Source of the DNA: Tomitella cavernea
GTDB lineage: Bacteria > Actinomycetota > Actinomycetes > Mycobacteriales > Mycobacteriaceae
DNA: 64,000 nucleotides
Direction: 5' to 3'
Assembly: GCF_016599145.1 (NCBI RefSeq)
Contig: NZ_JAENKO010000002.1
Location: forward strand, 62,001-126,000
The position numbers and the translations under genes were made by a program. Below the pieces are notes generated by a model, which had not been told where the DNA came from, did not search any database, and saw only the letters and a list, made by a program, of their open reading frames with translations. Positions 62,201 to 64,000 of this stretch are shown in pieces. The first letter of the stretch is position 1; every line of letters starts with the position of its first letter.

Positions 62201-64000
62201 TCGTGCCGGTACGCCGCGCGACCTCCGCGAGCGCACCGTGCAGATCAGCGTCGAGCGCAAACGGCACGCCCGCCCCGCGGAACGATTGCACGGGCGGTCG
62301 CGGGCGGTCGGCCGGGAGCTCGATCGATTCCGGAAGCCCTCCTAGAGCAGCGTGCCAGTAGTCCAGCTGCCGCCTCACCAGAGATTCCGCGTCCGCTTCG
62401 TCGCCGAGCAGGTCCCGCTGCCACAGCGCGAAGTCCGCATACTGGACCGGCAGCGGTTCCCACGCCGGCACCTGCCCTGCGGACCGTGCCGCATACGCGG
62501 TCATCAGGTCCGAGAACAGCGGTGCGAGCGACGCCCCGTCCGCCGAGATGTGGTGCACCACCATCATCAGCACGTGATCGGTCGCGCCCAGCTCGAAGCA
62601 CGCCACTCGCACCGGTACGGACCGAGTGACATCGAATCCCTCACCGGCCATGGCCGCCATGCGGGCCATCATGTCCTGTTCGCCGGCAGAAGCGACGACG
62701 GGCAGCTCCGCCGACGCTTCGGAGGCGTCGACGATCACCTGGCGGGGCTCGCCGTCCGAGTCCGGGTACACCGTCCGCAGCGTTTCGTGCCGCGCGACTA
62801 CGTCGCGGTACGCCTGACCCAGGGCCTCGAGATCGACAGCTCCGCGCAGGCGTACCGCGAGCGGCATGTTGTAGGCCGCCGAGGCGGTGTCGAACTGGTT
62901 GATGAACCACATGCGCTGCTGCGCCAGCGACAGCGGGATGCGCTCCGGGCGCTGCCGGGCCGTGAGCGGCACCCGGTGCGCGTTCGTCCGTCCGTCGAGA
63001 CGATGCGTTATCGCCGAGACGGTGGCCCCGTCGAAGAACTCCCTGACGCTGAGGTCCGCATCGAATACGGCATTTATCCGCGCCACCGCCCGCGTCGCGG
63101 AAAGCGAGTCCCCTCCCAGCTCGAAGAACGGCTCCGCGGCACTGACCTGATCAATTCCGAGCAGTTCCGCGAAAATCGCCGCGACGGACCGCTCCGCCTC
63201 CGTCTCGGGCGCCACATAGTCGCGCGTGAACATCGCGGGATCCGGGTCCGGCAGCGCCTTGCGATCGAGCTTGCCGTTCGCGTTCAACGGCATCGCCTCG
63301 AGCTGCATGATCGTGTCCGGCACCATGTATTCCGGCAGCGTGGCGGCGCACGCGGACATCAGCGATTCGACGTCCACGGGCGCATCGGCGACGACGTATC
63401 CGACGAGGCGCTGCCCCGACACGCCCTGATGAACCGTCACCGCAGCCTGGCTCAGCTCGTCGCGGGACAACAGCGCTGATTCGATCTCTCCGAGCTCGAT
63501 CCGCAGGCCGCGGATCTTGACCTGGAAATCGGTACGCCCGAGAAACTCCAATTCGCCGTGGTTGTTCCACCGCACGAGGTCGCCCGTGCGGTACATGCGT
63601 TCGCCCGGAGCACCGAAGGGGTCCGCGACGAATCGCTCGGCGGACAGATCCGCCCGGCCCTGATACCCCCGGGCAAGCTGGATCCCTGAAAGATACAGCT
63701 CCCCTGCGACTCCCTGCGGTACCGCCCGCAGCCGGGAATCGAGCACGTAGCCCTGCGAGTTGAGCAAGGGCACGCCGATCGGCACGGACGCACCGAACGG
63801 ATAGTCCAAAAGCGAATACGTCGCCGTGACGGTGAATTCCGTCGGACCATAGGTGTTGACCAGTTCGGCGTCACTCGTCTCACGGAACCGGTCGATCAGT
63901 TCGGGGGAGAGCGCCTCTCCGCCGGCCACGACGAAACGGACAGAATCCAGGACGTCGCCGAACTCTCCCGAAATGAACACGTCAAGCATCGAGGGGACGA
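47277..64000 (-). CDS. Multimodular non-ribosomal peptide synthetase (partial; N-terminus beyond window)
   Basis: More than 5570 residues of one open frame. Order, from N- to C-terminus, with approximate positions: A1 (cut, 64000-63240), T1 (Ser codon 63105), C2 (62960-61640), A2 (61560-60080), T2 (Ser 59931), C3 (59780-58450), A3 (58390-56890), T3 (Ser 56739), C4 (56600-55260), A4 (55210-53710), T4 (Ser 53568), E4 (53430-52060), C5 (51890-50560), A5 (50540-49000), T5 (Ser 48864), E5 (48730-47290). T domains use LGG[DN]SL before C and LGGDSI before E, as expected; C5 is of the type following an E domain. There is no thioesterase. The last two visible residues are epimerised to D. The MbtH gene and DrrABC exporter of the island most likely serve it. 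Confidence 0.95.
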   Translation of the reverse strand, partial: VPSMLDVFISGEFGDVLDSVRFVVAGGEALSPELIDRFRETSDAELVNTYGPTEFTVTATYSLLDYPFGASVPIGVPLLNSQGYVLDSRLRAVPQGVAGELYLSGIQLARGYQGRADLSAERFVADPFGAPGERMYRTGDLVRWNNHGELEFLGRTDFQVKIRGLRIELGEIESALLSRDELSQAAVTVHQGVSGQRLVGYVVADAPVDVESLMSACAATLPEYMVPDTIMQLEAMPLNANGKLDRKALPDPDPAMFTRDYVAPETEAERSVAAIFAELLGIDQVSAAEPFFELGGDSLSATRAVARINAVFDADLSVREFFDGATVSAITHRLDGRTNAHRVPLTARQRPERIPLSLAQQRMWFINQFDTASAAYNMPLAVRLRGAVDLEALGQAYRDVVARHETLRTVYPDSDGEPRQVIVDASEASAELPVVASAGEQDMMARMAAMAGEGFDVTRSVPVRVACFELGATDHVLMMVVHHISADGASLAPLFSDLMTAYAARSAGQVPAWEPLPVQYADFALWQRDLLGDEADAESLVRRQLDYWHAALGGLPESIELPADRPRPPVQSFRGAGVPFALDADLHGALAEVARRTGTTMFMVMHAGLAVLLERLSAQPDVAIGTPVAGRNDAQLDELVGMFVNTLVLRAAVHPDASFSDLLAQVRKTDLAAMGHADVPFERLVEVLDVPRSTAHQPLFQVALSFDNNEAVDFEFGGLHIAPVEPPFAVSKFDLQLSVRERYDDAGRGAGIDAAFDYATDLFDEATVRGFADRLLRILEAVVADPDVTVGDIEILSGRERAVLVEEQGASALPSRTLPDLYADGVAVDAEAVAVEADGTGMTYRELDEDSSRLAHVLISRAVGPESVVPIAIPRSAHTVVGIWAVEKAGGAYLPLDPKHPVERNGEIVADSGAAVGLTLRAYRDALPDSIEWIVLDDTATAELLAQSPSGPIDDADRLRTLLVDHPAYVLYTSGSTGKPKGVVVTHRGLANLAMDLRHRYEANPGARLLQVAAPNFDTSVGEMLAAFSAGATLVVSPPDVFGGDELADFIAANRITNVVLTPTALMTVDPAGLDTVGSVTVGGDACPPELVSRWGGAHRFHNGYGPTETSVLVTITEPMRPGAPVTIGAPMRGVTALVLDERLRPVPRGVPGELYIAGPGLARGYLGRSDLTAERFVANPHGAPGSLMYRTGDLSRWGDDHVLEHLGRSDHQVKVRGNRVELGEIDSVLAASDAVDFAVTVGVEDPSGQTALVSYVHAANGHIADPADLTGVVARSLPSYMVPSAVIVLDEIPLTPIGKLDRKRLPEPRLSASSVAVYRAPSTSLQHTIAGVFGEILGLDEVGIDDSFFDLGGNSLIATRAVSRIRAATDTQVGVRELFEAPTVALLAERLEPNIGSGAGRPPLVAGPRPDRLPLSLAQKRMWFLNRFDPDSAAYNIPLAVRLQGRLNMAALAAAVDDLAERHETLRTVYPDAEDGPHQLVLPAGDVSFDLTARAVDEDQLPRLLLELVSAGFDVTAAVPVRLRLFELGEDDHVLAAVIHHVSTDGESTAPFVRDLVSAYVARHAGTSPEFTALAVQYADFALWQRDLLGDEDDANSLAAAQIAFWRHALSGAPDVLELPTDHTRPAVQTLRGDRVDFPVDRRMHERIEALAKQHGATPFMVAHAAFAVLLSRLADGGDIVVGTPIAGRGEPELDDIIGMFVNTLALRVQVDPAASFADVLGLVRERDLAAFAHADIPFESLVEALNPARSTAHHPIFQVGFSFQNTTRTELELPGMTITPLEAGGDTAQFDLHLILQDEYDESGDPAGIAGVFTYAEDLFERSTVERIAERFVRLFGELLDRPGHAVGDAELLESTERARIIEQWNDTYVPLPARTLPDLVDDAVTRHGDATALIFEDEELTYAQFDARINRLARCLIDKGVGPEVIVGLAIPRSVELLVAMYAIAKTGGVYLPIDPDHPAARNEYVLDSARPAFVLTTAAAASQLPDTVECVAVELLEVDGFAATPITDNERTAPLRPGNTAYIIYTSGSTGRPKGVAVPHAAICNQLLWKQNAYPLSSDDAVLQRTPFTFDLSVWEFWWALTSGARLVVARPDGHGDPEYLGGLIERHGVTAAHFVPSLLTAFMAVVEPERVASLRRVLCIGEALPAETVTRFRAFCDASMHNLYGPTEAAVSVTYHECAVKEIGSVPIGRPEWNVRAYVLDARLQPVPAGVAGDLYLAGTQLARGYFGRVDLTAESFVADPFGGPGERMYRTGDVARWTDGGELDYVGRADFQVKIRGFRIELGEIEAALSAQDGVAQTAVVVHQDARTGARIVGYVVAAPGAELESKRVQEAAGRRLPGYMVPSVVMMLDALPLSVNGKLDRKALPLPDLDSARSAYVAPRTPVEEIIAGVFADVTGQERVGIEDDFFDLGGNSLIGTRVIARVNAALDVSIGVRELFEAPTVSRLAERAEQSTGTARPALEPVARPDRVPLSLAQKRMWFINQFDTSSAAYNIPLVVRLSGELDVEALRSAVVDVVSRHEILRTVYPDDGSGPRQRILPLDVVDGAALAVDDAADESHLRALVAAEVERGFDVAAQVPVRARLIHFGDAEHMLVLVLHHIAGDAASTAPLARDVMTAYGARAAGDEPMWRPLAVQYADYALWQREVLGDAADTDSEVSRQLGFWKDALAGLPEVLELPTDRPRPSVQSMRGAQFDFVIDTDVRAGVDALARERGASSFMVVHAALAVLLSRLSGSGDIAIGSAIEGRGEAALDDLVGMFVNTLVLRTAVDPAESFADLLGRVREDDLAAFTHTDVPFEQLVDELAPERSTAHSPLFQVVLAFQNIEQAHLELPGLTVSGVDTDVAAAKFDLQLTISDAPGGGLDANFIYATDLFDEGTIRRFAQIFERLLAGAVGTPDTPVGDLPVLGREETENMAPVRGLRPAPQATFAEILARAASREPRATALIVGDRHVSYGELDAESTRLARVMLGQGVRSGSTVVMGLPRSFESVLGIWSIVKTGAAFVPVDPEYPADRIAHMISDCGAKVGVTTSAHRAHLPDDVTWLVLDDPTVRALIDGAATDPVTDVDRGPVRGEDAAYVIYTSGSTGLPKGVVVTHRGLETMATEQRERMRTTSSSRVLHFASPSFDASVFEYLFAFGASATIVIVPTSVFGGEELAELLRAHAVTHAFITPAALASMEPVGLESLEVLSVGGEACPPELMARWAPGRAMFNLYGPTEDTVWSTATGALDPALPVTIGGPVRGVGLLVLDQRLQPVPVGVSGELYIAGSGLARGYHQRQGQTAANFVANPFGGAGERMYRTGDLARWITDGGGGPGALEYLGRTDFQVKVRGFRIELGEIDAALGRHEAVDFAMTIGYERTGATTTLVSYVHAVDGAEIDVPELVAFVSGTLPDYMVPSAITVVDEFPLTPSGKVDREALPEPVFVDSSAEYVAPSTAMERSIAAVFAEVLGLERVGVEDSFFALGGDSIVSIQLVTRAKEAGIVVTARDVFERKSVAGLADIAQWASDTDAIRTLDELPGGAVGTFPLTPIAQWLVGNGGGYDRFSQASLLTLPEGIDRPRLVRTLQAVLDRHDMLRARVEADAARSGGEGMRFAVPAPGAVSVDDLIECIEFTDAPGSDAFARLAEDAQEAAAARLDPRGGTMVRFVWFAPAGGLDAHDGRLLVLVHHLAVDGVSWRLIVPDLASAWSQVAAGEEPVLAPGGTSMRRWAHALEEQARSGGRSAEMDHWRAVLGYDDPALGSRRFDPAIDVMATVERFDVSLSAETTEALLTDLPAAFRGGANDGLLAALALAVAAWRAQSGHGSDVPSALINMEGHGREEDAVPGADVGRTVGWFTSMYPVLLDLTGVDVDDAYAAGEGADAAVKAVKEQLLAVPGRGVGFGMLRYLDDDAGEELARLAVPQVSFNYLGRMGSSAVSADLSGVGWLPDGESAALGGAADDGMAAPAVLSINAVTTESDAGPVLRANFAHAAGALGEHDARAIAGLWCRAADALAQRARGGSAGGLTPSDVPLVAVDQPRLEVLERQYPRLADVWSLAPLQLGMFFHALLAERGHDVYTSQVVLELQGTVDASGLRAAAEALVGRHPNLRAGFVAGDSGEAVQVIVDSVDLPWAEIDLRSVDSDRRDEECRRLLEDNRTAAFDMARPPLLRFLLVRTGDEHYRFAIANHHILLDGWSLPLLLKDLLVLYAAGGDATVLPRVRPYQDYLAWLARQDEQASMRAWREALDGVEQPTLIAPDGGDDGRDPQDVAVDVPDTVADALAELARDRGVTLNTIVQTAWGLLLARMTDSSDVVFGATVSGRPPSVNGIESMVGLFINTVPVRVRLDEVRGEALVDLIERVQARQADLLDHHHVGLPQIQQAAGVGALFDTLTVFESYPVDQAGLAEQTDINGMRLTGVAMQDATHYPLSLLAEADPRLRLTVKHLPGAVSPDAATAISERLARILATVAHAPRTRTSAVGLLGDEERRTVLERFNRTERDVPQATLADLVDQQAERTPDAPALTDDHGSVSYRDFAARVRRLARHLIASGVGPGTTVAVGMRRSTRMVVAVHAVIAAGGAYVPMDPEHPADRIAHVVASARPVCVLTTSADASVFEQAGAQTVRLDELELGGLSADPIRPDERSRPLMAQDAAYVLFTSGSTGRPKGVAIEHRAIVNQLSWMESEHGFSADDVLLHKTPATFDASVWELLLPPVVGARLVVLEHDGHRDPAGMAAVVARESVTAVQFVPSLLALFLDEADADALATLRVVFAGGEALTSALVERVRAVSAASVVNLYGPTEVTINSVTATAPADTAGNTAPIGEPVWNTRAYVLDGRLEPAPIGAVGELYLAGGQLARGYAARADLTAERFVADPFAGAGARMYRTGDLVRWTRAGSLEYLGRADFQVKVRGQRVELGEIEAVLASHPRVGQAAAVAHEGGGSDGAEGAAATRLVAYVSVGDATVDERELREFAARELPEYMVPALVMTLPYLPLNTSGKVDRRALPKPVFAAGAEYRAPSTDTERAIAAVFAEVLGTDEIGVDDSFFDLGGDSIVSIRLVSRARAAGVHFTARDVFERRTVAGLASVAAATSRDIGVAEELPGGGVGAAPLVPVVAKMVERGGDFDRFTMPMVLTLPAGISETHVVETLQAVVDTHDMLRAVLLDEDGDPSLYVRPVGGLDVRDVLRKVELTGRQYPGSAGYARVAGDEFTRALNRLDTAAGTLLQCVWLVPDDPETAGRLVIVPHHLLVDSVSWRILVQDFAIAGAQVAHGQAAELQPVGTSMRAWSHRLVEAAQDPERERELEFWRRTLAGADPLLGRRPLDLSRDLVESLQRTEVRLSTAVTRGLLDSARNVFGTDPGRLATAALSAALVQWRRHRGIEEPSALMTLEGHGRDEAAVPGADLSRTVGWFTAMYPARVDLSEVDVDEVFSGSTGRKADATVKLVEKTAEQLECVPGSGIGYGLLRYLNPRTAPELQQHGEPQVVFNYIGSVESSEIPEEVRGLGWLPDFEDNDLGVDNPSRMPAQAVVDIQSMIAETAEGPEYLAYVSVAPGVLDESEAGELLGLWQQALSAIAEAGAR

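Noticed and set aside
63987-63989. ATG as NRPS start codon
   Set aside because: The frame is open upstream of it and the residues before it read VPS ahead of MLDVF, a typical internal A-domain segment, so the gene continues beyond the window.
1-64000. tRNA, rRNA and CRISPR repeats
   Set aside because: No cloverleaf-like sequence, rRNA motif or regularly spaced repeat was seen by eye; a covariance search would be needed to exclude small RNAs.

Overview
The window is a high-GC (about 70%) actinobacterial chromosome segment. An mce1-type fadD5-yrbE-yrbE-mce operon, MpaB-type oxygenases, an alpha-methylacyl-CoA racemase, a WS/DGAT acyltransferase, an AlkB monooxygenase and a DrrABC-type lipid exporter together point to the mycolic-acid order Mycobacteriales (a Gordonia/Tsukamurella/Tomitella/Rhodococcus-like relative). 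The genus cannot be fixed from sequence alone. No tRNA, rRNA or CRISPR array was seen.

Left part (1-30.3 kb) is mostly core or house-keeping. On the minus strand, 1-6.9 kb holds fadD5, yrbEA, yrbEB, mceA, mceB, mceC and the start of mceD, translationally coupled and truncated by the window edge. A divergent penicillin-binding-protein-like lipoprotein whose three catalytic motifs are all degenerate follows. Then come a double-HTH TetR regulator, a nitrobindin-like protein, two MpaB-type oxygenases, an aldehyde dehydrogenase divergent from an acyl-CoA dehydrogenase-GntR pair with a perfect 22-bp inverted repeat between them, and a TetR gene. The respiratory nitrate operon narK-narG-narH-narJ-narI (minus strand, 17.1-25.3 kb) is complete. 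An mcr racemase and a five-gene Asp23/DUF2273/AmaP-type envelope cluster with overlapping reading frames follow.

Right part (about 29.5-64 kb) looks like a biosynthetic island for an exported, acylated non-ribosomal peptide. It contains an alpha/beta hydrolase, an MbtH-like protein, a drrA-drrB-drrC ABC exporter, a transposase remnant, a WS/DGAT acyltransferase, three paralogous PP-loop ATPases of unknown function (two in a strikingly low-GC stretch), a FemAB/GNAT-type aminoacyl transferase, an AlkB-type non-haem di-iron hydroxylase, two divergent paralogous lipases, a glutamine-hydrolysing asparagine synthetase, an HSL-type esterase, and one giant NRPS gene (more than 16.7 kb, running off the window). 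The visible NRPS part reads A-T / C-A-T / C-A-T / C-A-T-E / C-A-T-E and ends in an epimerization domain with no thioesterase. The esterase start codon overlaps the NRPS stop codon, so it is the leading candidate for product release. I do not recognise this combination as a described pathway. The three PP-loop enzymes beside AsnB, FemAB-like and AlkB-like tailoring genes are the most novel part of the window.
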